A stretch of DNA of 64,000 nucleotides from UBA1573 sp034005165 (GTDB taxonomy: Bacteria > Pseudomonadota > Alphaproteobacteria > Micavibrionales > Micavibrionaceae). The stretch spans positions 1 through 64,000 of the forward strand of contig JAVEVE010000004.1 in the NCBI GenBank assembly GCA_034005165.1, written 5' to 3'. The position numbers and the translations under genes were made by a program. Positions 16,901-25,972 of this stretch are shown piece by piece; within the stretch, counting starts at the first letter, position 1; the number at the start of each line of letters is the position of its first letter. The notes beneath the pieces are model-generated. The model did no database searches. It was not told where the DNA came from and saw only the letters and a program-made list of their open reading frames with translations.

Positions 16901-18220
16901 CTATTGGGACGGATCAGTAAATGATCCACTATTTTCATCAATTTGTTTTCTGGCCTCAAGGTCCAACAATACAGCCATCAGCATTTCGCTTCGCGATGTG
17001 GACTCAAAAATATCACGTGTTTGCGCCAGATCTATTGCCTCCATTGATGCGGAGATTCTTTTGACATTGGCCTTTGTATCCATCAGGTTTACGTAGAATT
17101 TTGGATCCTGATATAATTTCTTCGATAAAACCCCCATTTGCGCAAAATAGCTAGCGGAAGTTGTGTTATCATAAGGGGCCTTTTTGGTCCCGAAATAATC
17201 CCCTCCGTAGTATTTATTGACATCGGCAGCCCCCATGCCCAGCTGGCCCATAAAATTAGTAATATAGGATTGTGCCGCGCCACTGCCGCCCGATTTCATA
17301 GCCATAATTTTGCTGAAGCTATTCTGGGCGACTGCACGCCGTGCCATAAAGGAGCGATTCTGGGCATATAACTCGATCGAGCCGGAAAGTTCGTAAATCG
17401 CTCTAGAAGACATGCGCGAAGATTCCTGTGTATGCCCATACAGGAAATTCGATAGATTCATAATCGTATTTTCATCACGCGTTAAAGTATTGTCAGTGAA
17501 ATCAATATTGAGTGTCTCTTTTTCTTCGAAGGCCTTGGTGAAATCAATATCACGGTTATACTCAACATCACGAGTTTCCTTGACATTACCCAAAGGCTGA
17601 CATACCGCGCTCAACCCTTTATTGTTATCCATGTTGTCGCAGTAGTATTTTACAAATGAATACATACGCTCATAGTTATCCCGCCCGCGACCGGAAACAC
17701 CCGAGCTGAATTTACGCCCCGAGTTTCTAGCCAACCCGCGAGCAGACATGATAGTTTGCTGGACCTCCATTTTAGTTTCTGTTGCGGCAAGGCTTCTGGA
17801 TAACGTTCCCACACGGCAGATCTGATCGCTGACATGATAGTCTTTCATTGTATCGGCGTTAAGCTTCTGGACTTTTGCCAGAGCAGCATTCTCGGTGTAT
17901 CCGTCAAGAAATGCGCCGATCATCAGCCCCATTCTGGCAACTGCATTTCGCAAGTTATCAGACATCGGCTTCAAACCCTGTTTTTCAAACTGATTTTTAT
18001 AGAAGGAATCCATAATAAAATCACTTCTATAGTCGTTGAAAGCATCCGTAATAAACTGGTTTGTAGATCCCATATTGCAGCATGTATAAATACAATAGCA
18101 GGAACAGCAGGTACAATAGGCCTTGGCCTGTTTGACAGGCAGAGCTACCACCAGAAACACTGCCAGAAACAGTGCAAATAGAATATTCTTGGACACGAAT
18201 GGTTTTTCTATTCTCATCAT
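16901..18220 (-). CDS. Exported paralogue 2 of the four-gene cluster
   Basis: 439 residues. The signal peptide ends near KQAKA and is followed at once by an unusually Cys-rich stretch, YCTCCSCYCIYTCCNMG, with eight Cys in 17 residues; it could bind metal or form disulfides. The core shared with its neighbours follows: LMIGAFLDGYTEN, DYHVSDQICRVGTLSRSLAA, then a Tyr-Tyr-Cys and AVCQP, the DIDFTKAFEEKETLNIDFTD segment, and SYFAQMGVLSKKLYQDPKFY with NLMDTKANVKR. Its ATG shares the A of the upstream gene's stop (TAATG), so translation is coupled. Function unknown. Confidence 0.75.
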   Translation of the reverse strand: MMRIEKPFVSKNILFALFLAVFLVVALPVKQAKAYCTCCSCYCIYTCCNMGSTNQFITDAFNDYRSDFIMDSFYKNQFEKQGLKPMSDNLRNAVARMGLMIGAFLDGYTENAALAKVQKLNADTMKDYHVSDQICRVGTLSRSLAATETKMEVQQTIMSARGLARNSGRKFSSGVSGRGRDNYERMYSFVKYYCDNMDNNKGLSAVCQPLGNVKETRDVEYNRDIDFTKAFEEKETLNIDFTDNTLTRDENTIMNLSNFLYGHTQESSRMSSRAIYELSGSIELYAQNRSFMARRAVAQNSFSKIMAMKSGGSGAAQSYITNFMGQLGMGAADVNKYYGGDYFGTKKAPYDNTTSASYFAQMGVLSKKLYQDPKFYVNLMDTKANVKRISASMEAIDLAQTRDIFESTSRSEMLMAVLLDLEARKQIDENSGSFTDPSQ

Positions 18221-19599
18221 TAGTTCTGCTGCCCCTTACCAAAGTAACGGTCCTGCGCCTTTATAACCTGCAGCTCCAGCATAACGGACAGCAACATTTC
18301 GGAGCGCTGAAGGCTTTCGTACATGTCCCGGTCTTGCATCAGAGATATCGCTTTCAGGGCGGTTTTCTGGCGCTCAACATTGGCTGGCGTGTCGTATAAA
18401 TTGACATAGAATTTTGGCGACTGGTACAGGCGTTTAGTTAAAACTTCCATCTGCGTATCGTAGCTCGGGTTGTCTCCTATCAAGGCTTTGATGTCGGTTG
18501 TACTGCTTAGTCCCAATTCCTTGATGATATTATCTATGTAGGTTTTTGAGGCCGCAGAACCAGCCGCTTTTAAACCCGCCTGAGCAGCAAAAGAGTTTTC
18601 GGCTACGGACCGTTTAGCAACCAAAGAGCGGAATTCGAAAAGCTTTTTGATTTGTTCGTCCTTGGCATCAGTTTTCAATGCGTGAAGATCGGAAGCGCCC
18701 AAATTGACGGACAGGTTATGAGCGTAAATATTAGACGCAAGAGCAATCAGATTTTCCTCATCGCTGGTTTTTGTCGGGGTCGTCTCATCAAAATTTACAT
18801 TCAACGAGCTGGGAATTTCCAGCGTTTTGGCAAAGTCGATATCCATATTGGCCTGTTTATCGGACGTTGCTTCGCACTTCTCAACACCCGAAGCTGTTGA
18901 CGCCAACCCACGGTTAATATCGGACGGGTCACAGAATTTATTTTTAAACTGGTTCCATCTGCCGACTTTATCGACAGAACGCCCAATTGTTACCCCCTCA
19001 CCGCTTGCATCACCCGAGTTGTAATTATCCCTAAGTAATTGACGACCGACAATTTCTTCCATCATCCCGAGCTGGACGACACGCGCTTTATCGTCACTTT
19101 GAGCCAAGGAGCGGCTAACTGTCCCTACACGGCAGATCTGATCGCTGACGTGATAGTCTTTTATAGTCTCCGAATTGAGTTTCTGCACGGTATTGAGAGC
19201 ATTATTCTCAGCTTGTCCATCCAGAAAGGCACCAATCATGAATGCCGGTGCGATAGCTGCCGTATGTAGCTCATCCGCCATATCCTTAAGGGCAGGCTCG
19301 ATTCTATCCTCAAACATTTTCTCGATATAGAACTTGTTGTGCAAGTCATCCTGCCCCGCCCAGTTCAAAACCCCCCAAAACATTTCGTACATAATCTGGC
19401 CGGGTAGTACGCAACACGGGCACGCTGTATTTTCATAGGGAGGTGTAGAATACGGACTGGCTTCGACGGCCTTCGGAACAAGGGGTGACATCAAACTTGT
19501 TACAGCCAGAACCATAAGGCTTCTGGCAACAATATTCTTGGCCAATCCGGATTCCGGATAGCTCTTTCTGCCAATATCACGCTGGTAAGAAAAACTCAT
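18220..19599 (-). CDS. Exported paralogue 1 of the four-gene cluster
   Basis: 459 residues, first gene of the operon. A longer N-region is followed by a hydrophobic stretch (IVARSLMVLAVTSLMSPLVP) and a likely cleavage near VEASP; then comes a short Cys cluster ACPCCVLPG. The core includes FMIGAFLDGQAENNALN, DYHVSDQICRVGTVSRSLAQ, NKFCDPSD, KCEAT, NMDIDFAKTLEIPSSLNVNF and SYDTQMEVLTKRLYQSPKFY with NLYDTPANVERQ. An AGGTGGTCGG site lies before the ATG. It runs directly into paralogue 2 by a 1-base overlap. I do not know the family. Confidence 0.75.
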   Translation of the reverse strand: MSFSYQRDIGRKSYPESGLAKNIVARSLMVLAVTSLMSPLVPKAVEASPYSTPPYENTACPCCVLPGQIMYEMFWGVLNWAGQDDLHNKFYIEKMFEDRIEPALKDMADELHTAAIAPAFMIGAFLDGQAENNALNTVQKLNSETIKDYHVSDQICRVGTVSRSLAQSDDKARVVQLGMMEEIVGRQLLRDNYNSGDASGEGVTIGRSVDKVGRWNQFKNKFCDPSDINRGLASTASGVEKCEATSDKQANMDIDFAKTLEIPSSLNVNFDETTPTKTSDEENLIALASNIYAHNLSVNLGASDLHALKTDAKDEQIKKLFEFRSLVAKRSVAENSFAAQAGLKAAGSAASKTYIDNIIKELGLSSTTDIKALIGDNPSYDTQMEVLTKRLYQSPKFYVNLYDTPANVERQKTALKAISLMQDRDMYESLQRSEMLLSVMLELQVIKAQDRYFGKGQQN

Positions 19600-19708
19600 A
19601 CCCCGACCACCTAAAGAACACCAATTTTAGACACCTTTAATCAGGATAACACACGGAAATCAAAACAGAAAGTTTTAATGGACTCAGATTGTGCGTTTCT
19701 ATTTAATC

Positions 19709-22480
19709 CTAATGAGCTTCAGACCAGTTCTTGCCTATTCCGGTTTCTGCAACCAAAGGGATTGAGAATGCAGCCACAGCTTCCATTTCTGCCTTGACCA
19801 AAGCAGCCATTTCATCCTCATGCCCTTGTTTTATTTCTAGAATCAGCTCGTCATGAACTTGTAAAAGCAGCCTCATAGGCAAGAACTCTTCTCTGATCCG
19901 CCGATCAATACGGATCATGGCCATTTTAATCAGATCGGCAGCAGTCCCCTGAAGAGGAGCGTTAATAGCCTGACGCTCTGCAAAGTTGCGGCGAGCAGGA
20001 ATTTTATCATTTATGCCAGCAATCACGCATTTTCTACCAAGTTTTGTCTTTACATATCCTTTATCTCGCGCCTCGGCCTTTAAATCCTCCATGAATTGCC
20101 CCAGTTGGGGAAATCTTTCCATGTACGTACGGATGTACGCGGCAGCTTCAGAGACAGGGCAATCAAGCTGCTTGGCTAGTCCGTACCCACTAATCCCATA
20201 AATAATACCGAAATTAATGGCTTTGGCCTTACGACGGATTTCTGATGTGATCTCTGACAGAGGAATACCAAAGACCTCAGAGGCTGTACGTGCATGAATA
20301 TCTTCTCCTGAAATAAAGGCCTGTTTTAGGGCTTCGATCCCTGCCATTTCGGCAACCAACCTTAATTCAATCTGGCTATAGTCTGCTGAGAGGAGGCTCC
20401 AGCCTTCTTCGGCAATAAAAGCAGTGCGGATCAACCGTCCTTCTTCAGTCCGAATTGGAATATTCTGCAAATTGGGATCTGAGGAGGATAAACGACCCGT
20501 ATTGGTCAGCGCCATGGCAAAAGACGTATGGACCCGCCCGTTCTTAGGGTTAATAGATTCCTGAAGACTTTCTGTATAGGTAGAGCGCAGTTTTGACAAA
20601 TGACGCCAGTCGAGGACTTTTTCGACTATGCTATGCCCTTCCCCCGCCAATTTTTCCAAAATGTCCGCCGAGGTCGACCAATCTCCTGTTTTGGTCTTGG
20701 AACTTCCCGCCAATCCCATTTCGTCAAACAGCACAACCCCGAGCTGCTTTGGAGAACCAACATTAAAAGGATGCCCCGCCAATTCTTGAATTTCCGATTC
20801 GAGTTTTACAATACGGTCTGCAAAATTCTGAGAAAGATGCCTTAAAACATTCCTGTCAACTTTAATCCCCGCCTCTTCCATGCGTGCGATAACCGGCACG
20901 AGAGGTCGCTCAATATTTTCATACATGACAGACATTTTTTCTGCTGCGACACGCGGTTTGAATATTTGATGAAGACGAAGTGTGAAATCTGCATCTTCTG
21001 CCGCGTAGCCACAAGCCTGCTCCAGAGGAACTTCCGCAAAAGATATGCGTGACTTTCCTTTGCCCGTAACTTCATCGTAGGAAATCATTTTGTGCCCACA
21101 GAAATTGAGCACCATATCATCCAGCCCATGCGGATGCGCTGCCCCGTCCACAACATAGGAAATCAACATTGTATCATCGAGCGGCGAGATTTCAGTAAAA
21201 CCCGCGAGATCAAGCATTTGCATATCATATTTTGCATTGTGCGCTATTTTTAAAATCGATGGATCCTTAAAAAGCGGATCAAGATGTTTGCGAATGATTG
21301 CGACATCTAATTGTTTCGGTTGATCTGCCATACCCCCTAGAAGATCGGCTTTCTTGCCGTGTCCTACAGGAATGTAACACGCACGACCCGCACGCGTTGC
21401 GAGTGAAATTCCGACCAGTTCCGCGAGTGCAGGTGTCAGGCCTGTCGTCTCGGTATCAAAGGCAAGAGCACCTGTTTCTTCGGCATCTTTTATCCATTCC
21501 ACAAGCGCTTGTTCATCCTGAATGAGGGCGTAATCTTGGGTGATGTCTTTTTGAATGATCTGTGCAGATGCGGCTTGCGGTGTTTCGTCTGCTTTATTTG
21601 CGTTGGCATTGGCGGGAGATTTTCCGAAAGGGATGCGCGCTACAAGTGATCTGAAACCTTGTTGTTCAAGAAAATGTTTAAGGGTCTCGGAAAAAGGTTC
21701 TGTCGGAACCAGTTTTTCAATTGGCTCATCAACAGGAACATGCCAATCAAGTGTTACAAGTTTTTTAGAAATACGTGCAAGCTCTGCGTTGTCTTCCAAT
21801 GCCTGACGGCGTTTAGGCTGCTTAATTTCTAAGGTGCGATCCAGAAGACTTTCAAGCGACCCATACTCGGCAATAAGCTGAGCAGCAGTTTTTATACCTA
21901 TGCCCGGGACACCAGGGACATTATCAACAGAGTCACCGCACAAGGATTGTACATCAACGACCTGTTCGGGCGGCACACCAAATTTCTCGATAACCTGCTC
22001 ACGTCCAATCGTGATTTGTTTCATCGGGTCCATCAACCCAACGCCGTCACGAACCAATTGCATCAGGTCTTTATCGGATGAGACTATAGTTGCTACCATG
22101 CCGCTTTCATTAGCAAGGCGTGCATATGTTGCAATAAGATCATCCGCTTCATACCCCTCTTTTTCCAAAGTCGGCAGACCAAATGCAACGGATGCTTCAC
22201 GTATCAATGGGAATTGCGGCACAAGGTCTTCAGGCGGTGGTGGGCGGTTGGCTTTATAATCCGCATATATTTCATTACGAAAGTTCTCACGCGTATCAAA
22301 AATAATTGCAATGTAGGAGTCAGGATGCGTGGTCAGCAATTTATAGATCATATTGCAGAAACCCATCACAGCACCAACAGGCGTCCCATCAGGCCGTGTA
22401 AGAGGTGGAAGCGCGTGGTAGGCGCGGAAGATAAAGCCTGACCCATCCACCAGTAATATTTCTTTTTTTCCACTCGTCAT
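19709..22480 (-). CDS. polA: DNA polymerase I
   Basis: 923 residues with all three domains. The 5'-3' exonuclease domain covers about residues 1-290 (LLVDGSGFIFRAYHALP, then YEADDLIATYA, helix-hairpin-helix near VPGVPGIGIKTA). The 3'-5' exonuclease is intact, with LAFDTETTGL, HNAKYDMQML and AAEDADFTLRLH, so proofreading is likely. The polymerase domain has motif A (SADYSQIELRL), motif B (RRKAKAINFGIIYG) and motif C (QVHDEL). It fills gaps and removes RNA primers in replication and repair. Its ATG overlaps the stop of the patatin gene by 4 bases (ATGA). Confidence 0.98.
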   Translation of the reverse strand: MTSGKKEILLVDGSGFIFRAYHALPPLTRPDGTPVGAVMGFCNMIYKLLTTHPDSYIAIIFDTRENFRNEIYADYKANRPPPPEDLVPQFPLIREASVAFGLPTLEKEGYEADDLIATYARLANESGMVATIVSSDKDLMQLVRDGVGLMDPMKQITIGREQVIEKFGVPPEQVVDVQSLCGDSVDNVPGVPGIGIKTAAQLIAEYGSLESLLDRTLEIKQPKRRQALEDNAELARISKKLVTLDWHVPVDEPIEKLVPTEPFSETLKHFLEQQGFRSLVARIPFGKSPANANANKADETPQAASAQIIQKDITQDYALIQDEQALVEWIKDAEETGALAFDTETTGLTPALAELVGISLATRAGRACYIPVGHGKKADLLGGMADQPKQLDVAIIRKHLDPLFKDPSILKIAHNAKYDMQMLDLAGFTEISPLDDTMLISYVVDGAAHPHGLDDMVLNFCGHKMISYDEVTGKGKSRISFAEVPLEQACGYAAEDADFTLRLHQIFKPRVAAEKMSVMYENIERPLVPVIARMEEAGIKVDRNVLRHLSQNFADRIVKLESEIQELAGHPFNVGSPKQLGVVLFDEMGLAGSSKTKTGDWSTSADILEKLAGEGHSIVEKVLDWRHLSKLRSTYTESLQESINPKNGRVHTSFAMALTNTGRLSSSDPNLQNIPIRTEEGRLIRTAFIAEEGWSLLSADYSQIELRLVAEMAGIEALKQAFISGEDIHARTASEVFGIPLSEITSEIRRKAKAINFGIIYGISGYGLAKQLDCPVSEAAAYIRTYMERFPQLGQFMEDLKAEARDKGYVKTKLGRKCVIAGINDKIPARRNFAERQAINAPLQGTAADLIKMAMIRIDRRIREEFLPMRLLLQVHDELILEIKQGHEDEMAALVKAEMEAVAAFSIPLVAETGIGKNWSEAH

Positions 22481-23550
22481 GATGCGTTCTGCCCTAGATA
22501 GTCTTTTGCAATATCAATAGTCGACACCTTGCCGATATTTTCAAAATTGTCCTTAATCCATTTTTTCCCTGCCGCATGCCCCTGATCCTTTAATTTATTC
22601 AGGAAGGCCCATGATGTGTCATACTTAGAGGACAGATCATAATTACTCATGGCATCTTCAGCACGAATAGCGTGGATTAAAATGTCTTTATATTTGTGTT
22701 TATGCTCATCTTTCAGCATATCGCGATCCAAAAGCTTTTGAACGAACGATATAGCTCTCAATTCTTTCAGCAAGGCAGAATTGAATGTAATTTCATTGAG
22801 ACGGTTTTCGATAGATGGAGCATCTGTCGGAAGCTCTTTGCGCATTAGAGGGTTCACATGCACAATCAGAATGTCGCATATATCTGTGTCATAAAAGAGT
22901 GGCCACAACGAGGGGTTTCCAACAAAGCCCCCATCCCAAAAATGATCTTTTCCAACTTTGACCGCCTGAAAAATATTGGGTAATGCCGCGGACGCCATTA
23001 CCATATCGACTGTCAATTCATCCGTTTTAAAAATTCGCGCATCGCCTGTCCTGACATTTGTTGCCGTGACATAAAGTTCGAAATCTTTATTTTCTCTTAT
23101 ACGATCAAAATCAACCTGCTTTTTCAGGATATCCAGAAGTGGATTATAATTGAACGGATTAAACTGGTAGGGGGAGAGATTTTGTGACATCAGATTGAGG
23201 AAGTGCGTTGCACTATTGAGTCCATCACTTCCCCAACCGCCAAAGAATTGCGGCAGATTTTCAAATGATGCTGCCAATCCTGATGATGCAGGGCAAAATG
23301 CTGCGGATGCGTTCGATACATCACTCCAGAAATTTTCAAGTGCGGCACGTGCACCTTCTTCTTTGCTATCCAGATATCCCGAAGCCATAACAACAGCATT
23401 CATGGATCCCGCTGAAGTCGCGCTAATTCCCTCGATATCAAAGACTTTGCTCTCGAGAATTGCATCCAGAACGCCCCATGTAAATGCACCGTGTGCACCG
23501 CCACCTTGCAGTGCCAAATTCAATTTCTTTTTCTTCGGTTCTTTTATCAT
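22477..23550 (-). CDS. Patatin-like phospholipase
   Basis: 357 residues from the ATG at 23550; a TTG at 23610 would extend it but lacks a good ribosome site. The oxyanion motif is LALQGGGAHGAFTWG near the N-terminus, the nucleophile elbow is ATSAGSMNAV (Ser in a G-x-S-x-G variant where the first Gly is Ala), and the catalytic Asp is in FWDGGFVGNPS. So the Ser-Asp dyad is complete. It probably hydrolyses acyl groups of lipids in the cytoplasm or at the membrane; no signal peptide is visible. It overlaps polA by four bases and is transcribed before it. Confidence 0.9.
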   Translation of the reverse strand: MIKEPKKKKLNLALQGGGAHGAFTWGVLDAILESKVFDIEGISATSAGSMNAVVMASGYLDSKEEGARAALENFWSDVSNASAAFCPASSGLAASFENLPQFFGGWGSDGLNSATHFLNLMSQNLSPYQFNPFNYNPLLDILKKQVDFDRIRENKDFELYVTATNVRTGDARIFKTDELTVDMVMASAALPNIFQAVKVGKDHFWDGGFVGNPSLWPLFYDTDICDILIVHVNPLMRKELPTDAPSIENRLNEITFNSALLKELRAISFVQKLLDRDMLKDEHKHKYKDILIHAIRAEDAMSNYDLSSKYDTSWAFLNKLKDQGHAAGKKWIKDNFENIGKVSTIDIAKDYLGQNAS

Positions 23551-23645
23551 CGCGCCTAACTTAGGCGGAATACTGTCAAAAGACCAGAGAGCACTTGCGA
23601 TTGCTGGCAAAAAAAGTGAAGATGAGGAAATAGGGAGTTTTAATC

Positions 23646-24854
23646 ATGAAGTCACAACAAATTATCGAACGCGAAGACCTGTATCTTGCCCATAATTACC
23701 ATCCTTTGCCTGTGGTTTTGACAAAAGGAGATGGTGTTTGGGTCTGGGATGTCGAGGGCAATAAATATCTGGATTTCCTGAGTGCTTATTCCGCTGTTTC
23801 TGCCGGACATCATAACCCACGCATTCTGAAGGCCATGACGGATCAAGTTAGTAAATTGGGGGTTCCATCCCGTGCTTTCTATACGGATATTCTTGGAGAA
23901 TATGCGGAAAAACTCTGCGCTGTGACCGGTATGGATCGGCTGCTCCCCATGAATACTGGCGCTGAGGCAGTTGAAACAGCCATTAAAGCTGCACGGCGCT
24001 GGGGGTATCGCGTTAAAGGTATTGCCAAGGATAAAGCGCGCATTATTACGTGTCTCGGAAATTTTCACGGACGCACCACCACAATTGTTAGCTTCTCTTC
24101 AGAAGAGGCCTATAAAGACGGGTTCGGACCTTTTTCGGGCGGTTTTGATTTGATTCCTTATGGAGATTTAAAGGCGCTTGAGGCAGCGATCACACCTGAC
24201 ACTTGCGCTTTTCTGATTGAACCTATTCAGGGAGAGGCAGGGATTATCGTTCCTCCTGAAGGATATCTCGCAAAAGCGCAAGAGCTGTGTCGTAAACATA
24301 ATGTTTTATTTATGCTTGACGAAATTCAGACAGGACTATCACGTACTGGGAAGGATTTTTGCTTCCAATATGAAATTGATAAGCCTGACGGATTAACTCT
24401 GGGAAAAGCATTAGGCGGCGGGGTTTATCCGGTGTCTGCCTTCCTTGCGCGCAAGGATGTGATGGATGTTTTTGATTACGGATCACACGGGTCCACCTTT
24501 GGAGGCAATCCGATTGCGGCTGCGATTGGTCTTGAAGCATTGAAATTGATGGAAGACGATAAATATTCGGAGAGATCATTTGAGTTAGGCGAATATCTTC
24601 GTGGTAAACTTGAGACACTTCAATCCCCGCTGATTAAAGAAGTTCGCGGCAAAGGGCTTCTGATCGGGATGGAAATCTATACAGATAGAGTTTCTGCGCG
24701 CTCCATCTGCGAGGACTTAAAATCGCGAGGGCTGCTGTGCAAGGAAACACACGCTACAACAATCCGTTTTGCGCCACCCCTTATTATTACGCGCGAGCAA
24801 ATTGATTGGGCGGTGGGTGAAGTGGATACCGTTCTGAAATCAAAAGCTGCTTAA
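23646..24854 (+). CDS. rocD: Ornithine aminotransferase
   Basis: 402 residues, the usual length. The N-terminus (YLAHNYHPLPVVLTKGDGVW) is characteristic of ornithine-oxo-acid transaminase. Other class III aminotransferase marks are GAEAVETAIKAARRWGY, the FLIEPIQGEAGI region, LDEIQTGLSRTG and the PLP-lysine in LTLGKALGGG. It converts ornithine and 2-oxoglutarate to glutamate semialdehyde and glutamate. It is a single gene, divergent from patatin-polA, and ends at the 24857 terminator. An ornithine decarboxylase-type gene lies further along the window (49987), so two enzymes here use ornithine. Confidence 0.92.
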   Translation: MKSQQIIEREDLYLAHNYHPLPVVLTKGDGVWVWDVEGNKYLDFLSAYSAVSAGHHNPRILKAMTDQVSKLGVPSRAFYTDILGEYAEKLCAVTGMDRLLPMNTGAEAVETAIKAARRWGYRVKGIAKDKARIITCLGNFHGRTTTIVSFSSEEAYKDGFGPFSGGFDLIPYGDLKALEAAITPDTCAFLIEPIQGEAGIIVPPEGYLAKAQELCRKHNVLFMLDEIQTGLSRTGKDFCFQYEIDKPDGLTLGKALGGGVYPVSAFLARKDVMDVFDYGSHGSTFGGNPIAAAIGLEALKLMEDDKYSERSFELGEYLRGKLETLQSPLIKEVRGKGLLIGMEIYTDRVSARSICEDLKSRGLLCKETHATTIRFAPPLIITREQIDWAVGEVDTVLKSKAA

Positions 24855-24856
24855 AT

Positions 24857-24884
24857 AAAAACCCGCCAGTTGGCGGGTTTTTAA
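24857..24884. terminator. Bidirectional terminator after rocD
   Basis: Perfect hairpin aaacccgcca/tggcgggttt with almost no loop (g-t at the tip) flanked by A's on the left and T's on the right, between convergent genes. Confidence 0.9.
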
Positions 24885-24906
24885 ATTCTGTTTTGATTAG
24901 TGTGCT

Positions 24907-25527
24907 TTACGCTACCGGCGCATCAACTTTTACAGGAAGGTCTGCCGCAATCGGCTCATCAGAAAGCATTTCGATCATACCGGTTGGCTGAACCGCAAAG
25001 TTTGCGATGAACAAAGCGTTTGAATAATAAACAACTGCGTCACACAGGAAGTGACCCTGCTCGTTACGTCCTTCATAGCTGGCTTCGCGAACAGTTCCTT
25101 CAATAACAGCTCTGGTTTTTTCATCAGGCGCTTGTGGGATATATGGATCCTCCATGCTTTCGGCAATCAGGAACGGGCCTTCTTCTCCACGTACGAAGAA
25201 ACAGAAAAAGCGCAAATATTCGAGGACATTTTCTTCTGTAACAGAAATAGGCGCCTTGGCGTTTACTTCATGAATTGGCGGGGATGTTCCATTCAGGCGG
25301 AACAATGTGCCCTGATCTGCCAAATAATAGATCGCGAGACGAGGCCTGCCCCAGCTACGATCCCTCAAACGGATCAGCACTACATTTTCATAAAACGGCA
25401 AGGTGCGCCATGATACTTCAGTTGTCGCGGATGTGGCGTTATATTTCCCGTCTATCGGGTTGATTTGTGAGATGAAGCCTTCCAGTTCATCGCCGACGAC
25501 TGCGTTCCAGTTATTGTCTTCGTACAT
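24907..25527 (-). CDS. Hypothetical protein, unknown family
   Basis: 206 residues, acidic, without signal peptide or membrane segment. Segments such as LPFYENVVLIRLRDRSWGRP, AIYYLADQGTLFRLNG and FLCDAVVYYSNALFIANFAV suggest a beta-rich soluble protein. AGGA lies before the ATG. I see no motif that would assign it. It stands alone, convergent with rocD and divergent from rpmH. Confidence 0.7.
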   Translation of the reverse strand: MYEDNNWNAVVGDELEGFISQINPIDGKYNATSATTEVSWRTLPFYENVVLIRLRDRSWGRPRLAIYYLADQGTLFRLNGTSPPIHEVNAKAPISVTEENVLEYLRFFCFFVRGEEGPFLIAESMEDPYIPQAPDEKTRAVIEGTVREASYEGRNEQGHFLCDAVVYYSNALFIANFAVQPTGMIEMLSDEPIAADLPVKVDAPVA

Positions 25528-25677
25528 TAGAAATCCTATGGGTGATTGGACAAATTCCAGCCGCTAAAATAAGCGAAAGACTATGAAAAGAAAAGCGTTT
25601 TTTGCCCCTAAGCAGTAAGTTTGGGACAGGGTTTAAAGGTGCAGCCCTTGTTTTACGGGTTTTTGTGACTCTTTTGA

Positions 25678-25706
25678 TTGACTCTGTGTATGAATTTCTT
25701 TATAGA
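25678..25706 (+). promoter_or_regulatory. Promoter of the rpmH operon
   Basis: TTGACT at 25678-25683 and TATAGA at 25701-25706 with an exact 17-base spacer, about 45 bases before the rpmH ATG. Confidence 0.75.
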
Positions 25707-25757
25707 CTGCGCTTCGGAATTGAATAACGAGAAAGAATAAGTTTCTGGAGAATTATT

Positions 25758-25895
25758 ATGACTAAACGCACTTACCAACCAAGCCGCCTTGTCCGCAAGC
25801 GTCGTCACGGTTTCCGCTCCCGTATGGCTACAGCCGACGGTGCAAAAGTGTTGTCCCGTCGTCGTGCAAAAGGACGTAAGGTTCTCAGCGCTTAA
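25758..25895 (+). CDS. rpmH: Ribosomal protein L34
   Basis: 45 residues starting MTKRTYQPSRLVRKRRHGFR and ending RRRAKGRKVLSA, the standard L34 sequence. GGAG lies 8 bases upstream of the ATG. It is a structural protein of the large ribosomal subunit, first in the rpmH-rnpA-yidD-yidC-engB order common in Proteobacteria. Confidence 0.98.
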   Translation: MTKRTYQPSRLVRKRRHGFRSRMATADGAKVLSRRRAKGRKVLSA

Positions 25896-25972
25896 GATTT
25901 TTCAATCGAGCGTTTTGAACCATATGGGGAGTTTCTCCTGTTTAGGCACTTTGTCTAAAGGAATCGTACCAT

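Noticed and set aside
23195..23695. Plus-strand frame of about 166 codons opposite the patatin gene and into rocD
   Set aside because: It is antisense to the patatin motifs and overlaps the start of rocD.
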